From Pandoraea commovens (GTDB taxonomy: Bacteria; Pseudomonadota; Gammaproteobacteria; Burkholderiales; Burkholderiaceae): a DNA stretch of 64,000 nucleotides. The position numbers and the translations under genes are program-made. The notes under the pieces are model-generated. The model saw only the letters and a program-made list of their open reading frames with translations. It did not search any database and was not told the DNA's origin. Position 1 is the first letter of the stretch. Every line of letters starts with the position of its first letter. Below are positions 52,934 through 62,419 of the stretch, piece after piece. The stretch lies in contig NZ_CABPSA010000009.1 in assembly GCF_902459615.1 (NCBI RefSeq), positions 124,001-188,000 of the forward strand, written 5' to 3'.

Positions 52934-54142
52934 TCAACCCATAGGCACACCATGTATGCCGTTAGCTCTTAGCTTTTCCAAATAGTCAGCCCACTTCTGC
53001 ATCATGGCGCATCGCTCTTTGATGAATTTCGTACGGTTGTATGCCTTGCCGAGATTGTCCGGAACCGCATGCGCGAGCTGATGCTCAATTACCTCCGGCT
53101 TTTGCTCCAACTCCTCGTGCAAAATCGTGCGGGCCATTGCTCGAAAGCCGTGTCCTGTAATTTCCGTGCGAGTGTCATAGCCGAGTCGACGAAGGGCCGC
53201 ATTGACCGCGGCCTCACTCATTGGGCGCTGGGAGGAGCGTGCTCCGGGAAAGACGTAACGACCGTTGCCGGTCAGCGCCCGAAGCTCCCGCAGAATTTGC
53301 ACAGCTTGGGTTGCTAGCGGAACCAGATGCTCTGTCTTCGTTTTGGTGACAAGGTACCGCCACTCGCCCTTATCAAGATCGATCTGAGCCCACTCAGCCT
53401 TTCGCAACTCGCCAGGCCGAGTAAACAACATGGGAGCAAGCTTCAGCGCGCACAGAACAGGAAACGTGCCGGAAAACCCGTCGAATGCTCGAAGCATTGC
53501 GCCAACCTTCGCCGGTTCGGTAATCGAAGCGAAATGCGTTGTCTGCGCAGGTGGAATAGCATTGACCAAATCACGAGCCGGGTCAGATTTACAGTAGCCT
53601 TCCTTGATTCCGTAGCGAAATGCACGACTGATCTCACCACGAACCTTGTGAGCCGTGAAACGCGCACCGCGGCTATCGATCCGCTTGAGGACCGTCAGAA
53701 CTTCAGGAGCATCGATTTCGGCAACCGGTCGCTTACCGATCCAAGGGAACACATCCTTCTCGAAGCGAGCCTTAGTTTTCGCCATCGACCCAGCCGTAAT
53801 GTACGGCTTGAGTTCATCCATCCAGCCAAGCGCAACAGCCTCGAAGGAATTGGTCGCCGCCAGACGCACCGCCCGTTTATCGGCTTTCTTCGCTTCGCCT
53901 GGGTCAATACCTGCCGCCAGTATCTTTCGCGCACCATCCCGCTTTTCCCGCGCCACAGCCAACGAAACATCCGGATAGACTCCCAACGCGAGCCGCTTTT
54001 CCTTGCCAGCAAAACGATACTTGAAGCGCCAGTACTTCCCACCTGAGAGGGCGACCTCCAGGTACATACCACCACCATCAGCAAGGCGGTACGGCTTTTC
54101 ACGGGGCATCGCTTTCCGGACAGCAATGTCGGTCAATGGCAT
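52934..54142 (-). CDS. int: P4-like tyrosine integrase
   Basis: 402 residues from ATG 54142 with AAGG 7 nt upstream. N-terminal arm-binding domain (KPYRLADGGGMYLEVALSGG, RLALGVYPDVSLAVAREKRD) of DUF4102 type, core-binding region, then catalytic region with Arg in MLFTRPGELRKAEW, Lys in TKTKTEHLVPL, HxxR in TGHGFRAMART, His in HQLAHAV and Tyr in KAYNRTKF. Full length, all catalytic residues present. It points away from tRNA-Thr, whose 3' end is the attachment site, with about 190 bp between. Confidence 0.95.
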   Translation of the reverse strand: MPLTDIAVRKAMPREKPYRLADGGGMYLEVALSGGKYWRFKYRFAGKEKRLALGVYPDVSLAVAREKRDGARKILAAGIDPGEAKKADKRAVRLAATNSFEAVALGWMDELKPYITAGSMAKTKARFEKDVFPWIGKRPVAEIDAPEVLTVLKRIDSRGARFTAHKVRGEISRAFRYGIKEGYCKSDPARDLVNAIPPAQTTHFASITEPAKVGAMLRAFDGFSGTFPVLCALKLAPMLFTRPGELRKAEWAQIDLDKGEWRYLVTKTKTEHLVPLATQAVQILRELRALTGNGRYVFPGARSSQRPMSEAAVNAALRRLGYDTRTEITGHGFRAMARTILHEELEQKPEVIEHQLAHAVPDNLGKAYNRTKFIKERCAMMQKWADYLEKLRANGIHGVPMG

Positions 54143-54159
54143 AAGGCACCTTACAACCC

Positions 54160-54230
54160 GAGGGGGCATTTTTCTCGGGGGCACATGTCAAATGCCAAAA
54201 GTCCCCCGGAGGTGCCCCCACATGCCCCCG
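54160..54230. promoter_or_regulatory. Probable integrase arm-type sites, right end
   Basis: Heptamers agggggca and cgggggca (54161-54182, inverted) and tgcccccacatgcccccg (54213-54230, direct) lie between int and the tRNA. They match the pair at the left end (27760-27780), as expected for binding sites of the N-terminal arm-binding domain. Confidence 0.55.
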
Positions 54231-54261
54231 GATCTGCACGGGCATCACTGGACAAAGCTGG

Positions 54262-54302
54262 AATAAAAAAACCCGTGATGCCTTATGCTATCACGGGTTT
54301 TT
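54262..54302. terminator. Bidirectional terminator between int and tRNA-Thr
   Basis: aaaaacccgtgat, 10-nt loop, atcacgggttttt: a 13-bp stem with A and T runs on both sides. Terminates tRNA-Thr leftward; carried by the island, so it replaces the chromosomal terminator left at 27643-27676. Confidence 0.7.
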
Positions 54303-54333
54303 GGATTTCCCAGGACAACCTGGGAATGGTATT

Positions 54334-54409
<76 letters not shown>

Positions 54410-54528
54410 GAAGTCGCGTAGTATAACCGATTCGTCGGTCACTGCGACTACCTGTCGGTGCGAAATCGCTCGTTATTTCGCGGCTCGACGCGACACCCGA
54501 AAGCCTCGCGTCTCACCGTCGTCACGAA

Positions 54529-54987
54529 TTACTTCACGACCTTCAGATGTGCACGTCCGGCATTGCTGCCAGCCGCGCCATTACCACCGGGACGCGTCGG
54601 ATCCGGGTCGTCGCCTTCCGGCTCCTGCGCTGTCGGCACCGCTTCCAGCTCGGGACCCTCGTCCGCAGACGCCTGCTTGTCGACCGGGAACGCCATGCCC
54701 TGACCGTTCTCGCGAGCATAAATCGCCAGCACGTTCGGCACCTGCACTTCCACCTTCTGCGAGATGCCGCCAAAGCGGGCGCTGAATTCAATCGAGTCGT
54801 TGCCCATCTGCAATCCGCTCGTGGCGTCGAAGCTGATGTTCAGCACGATCTCGCCATCTTTCACAAACTCGCGCGGAACACGCGTTCTGGCATCGACATG
54901 CACGGCCAGATACGGCGTGTACCCATTATCGGTACACCACTCGTACAGCGCGCGCAGTAAATAAGGCTTGGTAGACGTTTCAGGCAT
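54529..54987 (-). CDS. sspB: ClpXP protease specificity-enhancing factor SspB
   Basis: 152 residues. KPYLLRALYEWCTDNGYTPY and LAVHVDARTRVPREFVKDGE, then LNISFDATSGLQMGNDSIEF, ARFGGISQKVEVQVPNVLAI: the SspB adaptor fold. An acidic flexible linker precedes the C-terminal LKVVK ClpX-binding tail, which matches the XB motif. It delivers ssrA-tagged proteins to ClpXP. Located directly after sspA and unrelated to the phosphorothioate sspB at 28169. Confidence 0.95.
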   Translation of the reverse strand: MPETSTKPYLLRALYEWCTDNGYTPYLAVHVDARTRVPREFVKDGEIVLNISFDATSGLQMGNDSIEFSARFGGISQKVEVQVPNVLAIYARENGQGMAFPVDKQASADEGPELEAVPTAQEPEGDDPDPTRPGGNGAAGSNAGRAHLKVVK

Positions 54988-55064
54988 ATAACCAACTTAT
55001 CCCGCCGCGAAACCCGTTCGCCATTCCCCGGCAAACCAGCCTCACCAGCGGGCATATCGACACA

Positions 55065-55676
55065 TTAGCGACGCATGACCTTTTCGGACGGCGTCAGTGC
55101 TTCAATGTACGCCGGACGGCTGAAAATCCGCTCGGCATACTTCATCAACGGTGCAGCGTTCTTCGACAGTTCGATGCCGTAGTGATCCAGACGCCACAGC
55201 AGCGGCGCAATCGCCACGTCGAGCATCGAGAACTCCTCACCCAGCATGTACTTGTTCTTCACGAAAATCGGCGCAAGCTGCGTCAGACGATCGCGAATCG
55301 AAGCGCGGGCCCTCTCGTGCGTCTTCTCCGCCGCCTTGCCCTTTTCGTTCTCGAGCGAGCTCACGTGCACAAACAGCTCTTTCTCGAAGTTGAACAGGAA
55401 CAGACGCGCACGCGCACGCTGCACCGGATCGGCCGGCATCAGTTGCGGATGCGGGAAACGTTCGTCAATGTACTCATTGATGATGTTCGATTCGTACAGA
55501 ATCAGGTCGCGCTCGACAAGAATCGGCACCTGACCGTACGGGTTCATCACCGCAATGTCTTCCGGCTTGTTGAACAGATCGACGTCACGGATTTCGAAAT
55601 CCATGCCCTTTTCGAACAGAACCAGCCGGCAACGCTGGGAGAAGGGGCACGTCGTGCCCGAGTACAAAACCATCAT
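55065..55676 (-). CDS. sspA: Stringent starvation protein A (GST-like)
   Basis: 203 residues. N-terminal thioredoxin-like domain (YSGTTCPFSQRCRLVLFEKG, NPYGQVPILVERDLILYESN) and helical C-terminal GST domain. Family members bind RNA polymerase and adjust transcription in stress. Between petC and sspB in the usual betaproteobacterial order, likely co-transcribed. Confidence 0.95.
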   Translation of the reverse strand: MMVLYSGTTCPFSQRCRLVLFEKGMDFEIRDVDLFNKPEDIAVMNPYGQVPILVERDLILYESNIINEYIDERFPHPQLMPADPVQRARARLFLFNFEKELFVHVSSLENEKGKAAEKTHERARASIRDRLTQLAPIFVKNKYMLGEEFSMLDVAIAPLLWRLDHYGIELSKNAAPLMKYAERIFSRPAYIEALTPSEKVMRR

Positions 55677-55758
55677 AGCGCGTCTTCCTTAAAAACCAAC
55701 GGGGCCGGGGCGGGAAACCGAGCTTCCCAAACCCTGGCCCCGTCGTACAGACGTTATT

Positions 55759-56478
55759 TTACTTCACGTCCTTCCAATAGGCCGAATTCAGGCGCCAGGC
55801 AAGTACCGTAAAGAGTCCCAGGAACAACAGAACCCAGACACCCAACTGCCGACGCGTCCGCTGCGCCGGCTCCGACATCCAATCCAGATAAGATACCAAA
55901 TCCGCCATAGCAGAATCAAATTCCACTGGCTTCATCGTGCCTTGAGTGATCTGCACGAACTGCGCCGCACCATGTTCCGCCCCCTCCGCATGCTTCAGCC
56001 CCCGCTGTCCCTGCAACTGCCAGAACGGGTTCGGCATGCCCACATTGGGGAACGCGACGTTATTCCAACCGGTCGGACGGGAATCGTCCCGGTAGAAGGT
56101 ACGCAAGTAGGTGTACAGCCAGTCCGTGCCCTTGGCACGGGCCTCGACCGACAGGTCGGGCGGGGCCGAGCCGAACCACTCCTTGGCATCCGCCGCGCGC
56201 ATGGCCACGGTCATCGTCTCGCCGATCTTGTCGGTCGTGAAGAGCAAGTTGTTCTTGATCTCCGTGTCCGACAAGCCCAGATCCTTGAGCCGCGAATACC
56301 GCATCGAAGCCGCCGAGTGGCAGTTCAGGCAGTAGTTCACAAACATTTTGGCGCCCCGCTGCAGCGACGCCAGATCGTCGATCCGGTTGGGCGCCGTGTC
56401 CAGCGCCCCACCCTCTTCAGCCAAAGCCGGCGCCGTGAAGCCACTCAGGAGCGCCAGGATAAGCAACAGTTTTCTCAT
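55759..56478 (-). CDS. petC: Cytochrome c1 of the bc1 complex
   Basis: 239 residues. Signal peptide, haem motif YCLNCHSA (CxxCH) near residue 50, conserved downstream Met region in DLGLSDTEIKNNLL context, and a C-terminal membrane anchor WVLLFLGLFTVLAWRLN ending SAYWKDVK. Passes electrons from Rieske to soluble cytochrome c. Third gene of petABC. Confidence 0.95.
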   Translation of the reverse strand: MRKLLLILALLSGFTAPALAEEGGALDTAPNRIDDLASLQRGAKMFVNYCLNCHSAASMRYSRLKDLGLSDTEIKNNLLFTTDKIGETMTVAMRAADAKEWFGSAPPDLSVEARAKGTDWLYTYLRTFYRDDSRPTGWNNVAFPNVGMPNPFWQLQGQRGLKHAEGAEHGAAQFVQITQGTMKPVEFDSAMADLVSYLDWMSEPAQRTRRQLGVWVLLFLGLFTVLAWRLNSAYWKDVK

Positions 56479-56509
56479 CTTGATATCCCTAGTCGTCGTT
56501 TGAGTGCGC

Positions 56510-57895
56510 TCAATGCGCCGCGAAGGTCACGCGCTCCGGCACCGGCTTGAAGGTGCCGCGCTTGCTCCACAGCGGCATCAGCCAGAAGAATCCGAAGTAA
56601 TACAGCGCGCCAATCTGCGAGATGGCCGTCTTCACGGGCGTCGGCTCCTGGATCCCCAGATACCCCAGCACCGCAAAAACAACGACGAGAATACCCAGCA
56701 ACACCTTATGGAATCCCGGACGGTAACGAATCGACTTCACCGGACTATGGTCCAGCCACGGCAGGAAGAACAGCGTCACCACCGCGCCGCCCATCACCAC
56801 CACGCCCCAGAACTTCGCCTCGGTCAGGTACATCGCCAGCAGCAGCAACACCACGCCGCCTGACGCAGCCACCTTGGTTGTCACCGCCGCGCGGCCCTTG
56901 ATCCACCAGACCGCCGTGACCAGCACCGCAATGCCCATCAGCAGATGCTTGAAGTCATCGGTGGTCGCGCGCAGCATCGAATAGAACGGCGTGAAATACC
57001 ACACCGGTGCGATGTGCGGCGGCGTCTTGAGAGGGTCCGACGGGATGAAGTTGTTCGCTTCCAGGAAGTAGCCGCCCATCGTCGGCGCGAAGAACACGAT
57101 CGCCGAGAAGACCATCAGGAACACGCCCACGCCCATGATGTCGTGAACCGTGTAGTACGGATGGAACGGAATCCCGTCGAGCGGACGGCCGTTGGCGTCC
57201 TTCTTGTCCTTAATCTCGACGCCGTCCGGGTTGTTCGACCCGACTTCGTGCAGCGCAATGATGTGCGCGACGATCAGACCGATGAGCACCAGCGGAATCG
57301 CAATCACGTGGAACGCGAAGAAGCGGTTGAGCGTGGCGTCCGACACGACGTAGTCGCCGCGAATCCACAGCGACAGGTCCGGGCCGATGAACGGAATCGC
57401 CGAGAACAGGTTCACGATCACCTGCGCTCCCCAGTAGGACATCTGGCCCCAAGGCAGCAGATAGCCCATGAACGCCTCGGCCATCAGGCACAGGAAGATC
57501 AGGCAACCGAACACCCACACCAGCTCGCGCGGCTTGCGGTACGAGCCGTAGAGCAGCCCGCGGAACATGTGCAGATACACCACGACGAAGAACATCGAGG
57601 CGCCCGTCGAGTGCATGTAGCGGATGAGCCAGCCCCACGGCACCTCGCGCATGATGTACTCGACCGACGCGAACGCGAGGTTGGCGTCGGGCTTGTAGTT
57701 CATCACCAGGAAGATGCCGGTGAGAATCTGGATCACCAGCACCAGCATGGCCAGCGAGCCGAAGAAGTACCAGAAATTGAAGTTCTTGGGTGCGTAATAC
57801 TCAGATGCGTGGTCTTTCCAGAGCTGCGTGAGCGGAAACCGGCGGTCGATCCAGCCCAGCAAGCCCGTCGTGTCGACTTGTTTGTCGGCGGCCAT
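56510..57895 (-). CDS. petB: Cytochrome b of the bc1 complex
   Basis: 461 residues with about nine membrane helices. Conserved His pairs appear in helices 2 and 4 (RYMHSTGASMFFVVVYLHMF, FFAFHVIAIPLVLIGLIVAH) and the Qo motif PxW-type region near APVWYFTPFYSML. Its stop-proximal start overlaps closely with petA (1 bp apart). Holds two b haems and the quinone sites. Confidence 0.95.
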   Translation of the reverse strand: MAADKQVDTTGLLGWIDRRFPLTQLWKDHASEYYAPKNFNFWYFFGSLAMLVLVIQILTGIFLVMNYKPDANLAFASVEYIMREVPWGWLIRYMHSTGASMFFVVVYLHMFRGLLYGSYRKPRELVWVFGCLIFLCLMAEAFMGYLLPWGQMSYWGAQVIVNLFSAIPFIGPDLSLWIRGDYVVSDATLNRFFAFHVIAIPLVLIGLIVAHIIALHEVGSNNPDGVEIKDKKDANGRPLDGIPFHPYYTVHDIMGVGVFLMVFSAIVFFAPTMGGYFLEANNFIPSDPLKTPPHIAPVWYFTPFYSMLRATTDDFKHLLMGIAVLVTAVWWIKGRAAVTTKVAASGGVVLLLLAMYLTEAKFWGVVVMGGAVVTLFFLPWLDHSPVKSIRYRPGFHKVLLGILVVVFAVLGYLGIQEPTPVKTAISQIGALYYFGFFWLMPLWSKRGTFKPVPERVTFAAH

Positions 57896-58510
57896 TTACG
57901 CTTCTCCTTTTTCGTCTTTACCGATCACGATCTTGCTGTCGCTCAGGAACATGAAACGAGGAACGTCGAGATTCTTTGGCGCCGGCTTGTTCTTGAAAAC
58001 ACGGCCAGACATATCGTAGGTCGAACCATGACACGGGCACAGGAAGCCCGGGTCCTGGCCAAGGGCCGGGATGGTATTCGCCACGTAAGGGCCGGAAGGG
58101 ATGCAGCCGAGGTGCGTACAGACGCCGATGACGACGAGCAAATCCTTATGCTCGACGCGCGTGCGGAACTCGTTCTTGGCGTAATCCGGCATCGGAAAGG
58201 AAAACGTTTCCTTGGAGTCCGGATCGGCCAGTTCGGCGGTCACTTTGGACAGCGAAGCCATTTCGTCCGGCGTGCGGCGTACGATCCACACAGGAAGGCC
58301 GCGCCAGGCGACCGTCATCTTCTCGCCGGGCCGCAACCCGCTGATGTCGGCTTCGACGGGCGCTCCGCCAGCCTTGGCGCGCTCCGAAGGTTCGAGGGAA
58401 CTGACGAAAGGAACCACGGTTACAACGCCGCCTACGCCTCCTACTACGGACGTTGCAATCAAAAGGTTCCGGCGGTTGCTGTCGACGGCACGTTTCTGAT
58501 TGTTACTCAT
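57896..58510 (-). CDS. petA: Rieske iron-sulfur subunit of the bc1 complex
   Basis: 204 residues from ATG 58510; a GTG at 58522 is less likely. Twin-arginine-like signal (NRRNLLIATSVVGGVGG) anchors it; cluster motifs CTHLGC and CPCHGS bind the 2Fe-2S centre. First gene of petABC. Its export would use the Tat system encoded 3.5 kb to the right. Confidence 0.95.
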   Translation of the reverse strand: MSNNQKRAVDSNRRNLLIATSVVGGVGGVVTVVPFVSSLEPSERAKAGGAPVEADISGLRPGEKMTVAWRGLPVWIVRRTPDEMASLSKVTAELADPDSKETFSFPMPDYAKNEFRTRVEHKDLLVVIGVCTHLGCIPSGPYVANTIPALGQDPGFLCPCHGSTYDMSGRVFKNKPAPKNLDVPRFMFLSDSKIVIGKDEKGEA

Positions 58511-58824
58511 CACAAGCCCCACACGGTTGAATTTGTATTTCCGTCAACCTTAAATCATACGCGAGCGTAAATGCCTGAAACAACGGCAAAACGCCTCAGT
58601 CTCCTAGTGGTTTTCGCGTATTTTCAAAGGATTAACGTACCCTGCGGGTGGCTACCGCCCACCCGGGGTTTCGCTTTTGGGATGCTGCTCGAGAACCGCT
58701 ATGATCGCCGCTTTCGTTGACGCGTGCACGACATTTAGTCATCATTTTCCCTGTCTCGCCCCGGTGACATCGTGCGCGACAGCGATGCTCGCCTGGCCAC
58801 TCATTAAAACAGCGGAGGAATGGC
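58511..58824. other. Divergent promoter region of petA and mscL
   Basis: About 310 bp. Holds a 7-bp inverted repeat (cgggtgg/ccacccg at 58645-58665), otherwise nothing I can assign. An mscL ribosome site (GGAGG) is at 58813. Confidence 0.5.
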
Positions 58825-59271
58825 ATGAGCTTCATGTCGGAATTCAAGGAATTTGCCGTCAAAGGCAATGTGATCGATCTGGCCGTCGGTGTGATCATCG
58901 GCGGAGCCTTCGGCAAGATCGTCGATTCGGTCGTCAAAGACCTGATCATGCCGATCGTCGGCGCGATCTTCGGCGGACTGGACTTCTCGAGCAAGTTCAT
59001 CCTGCTCGGCACCATCCCGCCTGACTTCAAAGGCAACCCCACGTCCTACGCCGACCTGACCAAGGCCGGTGTTGCCGTGTTCGGCTACGGCAACTTCATC
59101 ACCGTCGCCCTGAACTTCCTGATTCTGGCGTTCATCATCTTCATGATGGTCAAGCAGATCAACCGCCTGAAGCGCCCGGAGCCGGAAGCCCCGGCCGCCC
59201 CGGCACCGACCCCGGAAGACATTGTTTTGCTGCGCGAAATCCGCGACAGCCTCAAGAAGCAGAACGGGTAA
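58825..59271 (+). CDS. mscL: Large-conductance mechanosensitive channel MscL
   Basis: 148 residues. [20 protein letters not shown] opening, helix 1 with the [12 protein letters not shown] stretch, loop, helix 2 [20 protein letters not shown] and a charged Pro/Ala tail. Opens under membrane tension to release solutes. Strong GGAGG ribosome site. Confidence 0.97.
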   Translation: MSFMSEFKEFAVKGNVIDLAVGVIIGGAFGKIVDSVVKDLIMPIVGAIFGGLDFSSKFILLGTIPPDFKGNPTSYADLTKAGVAVFGYGNFITVALNFLILAFIIFMMVKQINRLKRPEPEAPAAPAPTPEDIVLLREIRDSLKKQNG

Positions 59272-59288
59272 GGCAACCGCCAGAACCG

Positions 59289-59321
59289 CCTGAAGCTGCC
59301 GCCCCACGGGTGGCGGCTTGT
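59289..59321 (+). terminator. Probable mscL terminator
   Basis: agctgccgcc and ggtggcggct form a stem-loop shortly after the mscL stop, followed by tgtgctt. Weak T run. Confidence 0.4.
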
Positions 59322-59339
59322 GCTTCGCCCCCCCAGGTC

Positions 59340-60089
59340 TCAGGCCGGGTTCGGCATATCGAAGAATCGATGTTCGAGTCCGAAGCGTTCGGCGACATAC
59401 TCGCCGAGCGCGCGGGCGCCGCCACGTTCAGTCGCGTGATGCCCCGCTGCCAGATACCCCACCCCGCTCTCCATCGCGAGGTGCTGCGTGGGTTCGGACA
59501 CCTCACCACTGATATATACGTCCGCCCCGGCGGCAATCGCCGCTTCGAAGAAGCCCTGCGCGCCACCGGTACACCACGCCACCCGGCTCACCTGACGGCT
59601 GGGATCGCCCAGCATCAGAGGCTGGCGTCCCAATTGCTTTTCGACGTGTGTCGCCAGTTCCGCCAGCGTCATCGGTCGCGCGGGCGCGCCGAGCCATCCG
59701 AGCTGATCGGGGCCGAAACGGCCGCCATCGTCGGCGAATCCCAGCAGCTTGCCGAGTTGGGCGTTGTTGCCCAGTTCGGGATGTGCGTCGAGCGGCAGGT
59801 GGTAAGCGAACAGGTTGATGTCGTTGCCGATCAGCAACCCGAGACGCTTACGCTTCATCCCGGTAATGCGGGCATCTTCGCTCTTCCAGAAATAACCGTG
59901 ATGGACGAGCACGGCATCCGCGCCCCAGTCGCGGGCGGCTTCGAGAAACGCCAGGCTGGCGGTCACACCGCTGGCGATTTTCTTTATCTCGCTGCGCCCT
60001 TCGACTTGTAGGCCGTTCGGGCAGTAATCGCGAAATTGCGCGGTTTGCAGGGTATCGTTCAGATACAATTCGAGTTCAACACGATTCAT
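59340..60089 (-). CDS. Nif3/YbgI-like dinuclear metal-centre protein
   Basis: 249 residues. [60 protein letters not shown] and a late [20 protein letters not shown] carry the conserved His/Asp/Glu that bind two metals in the hexameric ring. YbgI relatives are tied to DNA damage response or GTP cyclohydrolase-like fold; substrate unknown. Starts 18 bp from the divergent protease gene. Confidence 0.9.
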   Translation of the reverse strand: MNRVELELYLNDTLQTAQFRDYCPNGLQVEGRSEIKKIASGVTASLAFLEAARDWGADAVLVHHGYFWKSEDARITGMKRKRLGLLIGNDINLFAYHLPLDAHPELGNNAQLGKLLGFADDGGRFGPDQLGWLGAPARPMTLAELATHVEKQLGRQPLMLGDPSRQVSRVAWCTGGAQGFFEAAIAAGADVYISGEVSEPTQHLAMESGVGYLAAGHHATERGGARALGEYVAERFGLEHRFFDMPNPA

Positions 60090-60107
60090 ATAAGGCCTCG
60101 CTTCTTC

Positions 60108-61325
60108 ATGCTCAGACGCTTCTGGCTACTGTTCGCGCAAGCGGTCACCGTGCTGCTTGCGTTGCTCTTCATCATCGCCACTCTCAAGCCTCAGTGGCTG
60201 CAACGCCAGGGTTCATTCGGCAAGCAACTCGCCAATCCGATCATCGCCTTGCAGGAAGTCGCGCCGAGTCTGTCCGACAAACCGGCAGCAGGCTCCTATG
60301 CGGATGGCGCACAAAAGGCCATGCCTGCGGTCGTCAGCATCTTTTCCAGCAAGGAACAAAAGCAGAATCGCGACCCGCGCCTCGATGATCCGCTGTTCCG
60401 CTATTTCTTCGGAGACGGCGGCGGCACGGTGCGTCAGGACCCGGTGTCGAGCCTCGGCTCTGGCGTGATCGTGAGCAGCGAAGGCTATATTCTCACGAAT
60501 CATCACGTGGTGGACGGCGCGGACGAGATCGAAGTCGCGCTCGCGGACGGCCGCAAAGCGCGCGCCAAGCTGGTCGGCAGCGATCCAGAAACCGATCTGG
60601 CCGTGCTCAAGATCACGCTCGACAATCTGCCCGCCATCACCCTCGGTCGCATGGAACAGGTGCGCGTAGGCGACGTGGTCCTCGCCATCGGCAACCCGTT
60701 CGGTGTGGGCCAGACGGTCACGATGGGCATCATCAGCGCGCTGGGCCGCAACCACCTCGACATCAGCACGTTCGAGAACTTCATCCAGACCGATGCCGCC
60801 ATCAATCCCGGTAACTCGGGCGGCGCGCTGGTCGACGTGAACGGTAATCTGCTGGGCATCAACACGGCGATTTACTCCCGCAGCGGCGGCAATATGGGCA
60901 TCGGCTTTGCGATTCCCGTGTCGACGGCGCGCTCGGTGCTCGAAAGCATCATCACGACCGGCGGTGTTACGCGCGGCTGGGTCGGTGTCGAACCGCAGGA
61001 CATCACCTCGGACATCGCCGAGTCGTTCGGCCTGCAACAGGATTCCGGCGTCATCATCGCGGGCGTCGTGCAGGCCGGTCCGGCCGACAAGGCAGGCGTC
61101 CAGCCCGGCGATATCCTGACGAAGGTGAACGACGAGTCGATTCGCGACACGACCGAGTTGCTCAACGTCATCGCCCAGATCAAGCCGGGCACGCAGGCCA
61201 AGCTGCATGTCACGCGCAAGAAGAAGGAGCTGGATCTGACGGTGACAATCGGCAAGCGTCCGCCGCCGCCCAAGCGCGCGGTGCAGGACGAAGACGACGG
61301 CAGCGACGACAACAACGCTGACTGA
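60108..61325 (+). CDS. DegS/DegQ-type periplasmic serine protease
   Basis: 405 residues from ATG 60108. One N-terminal membrane helix ([20 protein letters not shown]), a trypsin-like domain with His in [10 protein letters not shown], Asp in ETDLAVLKI and Ser in [11 protein letters not shown], and a single PDZ domain ([33 protein letters not shown]). One PDZ and a membrane anchor fit DegS/AlgW/MucD-like S1C proteases that cleave anti-sigma factors or misfolded proteins. The tail is Pro/Lys/Asp-rich. Confidence 0.92.
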   Translation: MLRRFWLLFAQAVTVLLALLFIIATLKPQWLQRQGSFGKQLANPIIALQEVAPSLSDKPAAGSYADGAQKAMPAVVSIFSSKEQKQNRDPRLDDPLFRYFFGDGGGTVRQDPVSSLGSGVIVSSEGYILTNHHVVDGADEIEVALADGRKARAKLVGSDPETDLAVLKITLDNLPAITLGRMEQVRVGDVVLAIGNPFGVGQTVTMGIISALGRNHLDISTFENFIQTDAAINPGNSGGALVDVNGNLLGINTAIYSRSGGNMGIGFAIPVSTARSVLESIITTGGVTRGWVGVEPQDITSDIAESFGLQQDSGVIIAGVVQAGPADKAGVQPGDILTKVNDESIRDTTELLNVIAQIKPGTQAKLHVTRKKKELDLTVTIGKRPPPPKRAVQDEDDGSDDNNAD

Positions 61326-61360
61326 TCGGCGGGGGAAACGAAACACCCCGGGTAACGAAT

Positions 61361-61394
61361 AACGGCTGCGCTTCGGCGCGGCCGTTTTCGTTTT
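61361..61394 (+). terminator. Rho-independent terminator of the protease gene
   Basis: aacggctgcgc, ttcg loop, gcgcggccgtt and ttcgtttt. A stable hairpin with a UUCG tetraloop and T run, 35 bp after the stop. Confidence 0.8.
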
Positions 61395-61494
61395 GGCGTC
61401 CGTCCTGCGAAGAGACTCGAGCGAGGGCTACAAACGACCGCCCACGCTCGTCAGTGCTCAATGACACGCGACCGGCCTCTCCCTCATGAGCCAA

Positions 61495-61522
61495 CAAAAA
61501 AGCACGGGACGAAACCCGTGCT
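61495..61522 (-). terminator. Rho-independent terminator of the tat operon
   Basis: On the minus strand agcacggg, 6-nt loop, cccgtgct, followed by TTTTTT. Lies about 28 bp past the tatC stop. Confidence 0.8.
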
Positions 61523-61549
61523 TCCTTGTGTTGACCTGGCAGGCTGCGA

Positions 61550-62344
61550 TTAAGACGTCGCCTTGCCGTCCTCTTCGCTGCTCTCGCCGTTGGGGGCATG
61601 CCCCTGTTTGACGAAGATCCGTGCAGCGATCAGGCCCAGCTCATAGAGGATACAGAGCGGTACGGCCAGCATCAGTTGCGAGAGGATGTCCGGCGGCGTG
61701 ACGACCGCGGCCAGCACGAACGCGCCCACCACCACATACGGACGAATCTGCTTGAGCTTGGCGATGCTCACCACGCCCATGCGGGCGAGCACGACGACGA
61801 CGACCGGCACTTCGAAGGTTACGCCAAACGCCATGAACATCGTCAGCACGAAGCTCAGGTAATTGTCGATATCGGTGTTCATCTCCGCGCCCAGCGGCGC
61901 GTTGTAGTGCGCGATGAAGTGGAACACCGTCGGAAAGACGAGGAAATACGCGAACGCCATGCCGATCAGGAACAGCGAGTAACTGCTCACAACCAGCGGC
62001 ATCACCAGCTTCTTCTCGTGCTGATACAGCCCCGGCGCGATAAACGCCCACACCTGATACAGCACGATGGGCAGCGCAATCACGAACGCGACCATCAGCG
62101 TGACCTTCATCGGGACAAAGAACGACCCGGTGATGTCGGTGACGATCAGCTTGCCGTCTTTGGGCAGCGATTGGGTGAGCGGGCGGGCAAGTAACCGGAA
62201 GATGTCCGGGGCCCAGTAGACCAGCGACAGGAAGACCACGATCACGGACGTGCCCGCACGAATGATGCGGTTGCGCAGCTCGACCAGATGCGAGATGAAG
62301 GTCTCTTCGGTGCCCCCTTCGGGGATTTGTTTCTCGTCGCTCAC
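61550..62344 (-). CDS. tatC: Sec-independent translocase subunit TatC
   Basis: 264 residues with six membrane helices; FISHLVELRNRIIRAGTSVI near the N-terminus, FYxVWAFIAPGLYQHEKKLV loop and EVPVVVVVLARMGVVS are conserved TatC features. Recognises twin-arginine signals with TatB. The C-terminal tail after the last helix is charged. Third gene of the tatABC operon. Confidence 0.97.
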   Translation of the reverse strand: MSDEKQIPEGGTEETFISHLVELRNRIIRAGTSVIVVFLSLVYWAPDIFRLLARPLTQSLPKDGKLIVTDITGSFFVPMKVTLMVAFVIALPIVLYQVWAFIAPGLYQHEKKLVMPLVVSSYSLFLIGMAFAYFLVFPTVFHFIAHYNAPLGAEMNTDIDNYLSFVLTMFMAFGVTFEVPVVVVVLARMGVVSIAKLKQIRPYVVVGAFVLAAVVTPPDILSQLMLAVPLCILYELGLIAARIFVKQGHAPNGESSEEDGKATS

Positions 62345-62419
62345 GTCGACTTATCCAGGAATGAAGCCAGCACAGTGCCCGATGGCGGGAAGTTCGGCGC
62401 GATTATGCCTCGGAAGGCC

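Noticed and set aside
54529-55676. sspA and sspB near tRNA-Thr as part of the phosphorothioate Ssp system
   Set aside because: These are stringent starvation protein A and the ClpXP adaptor; only the names coincide.
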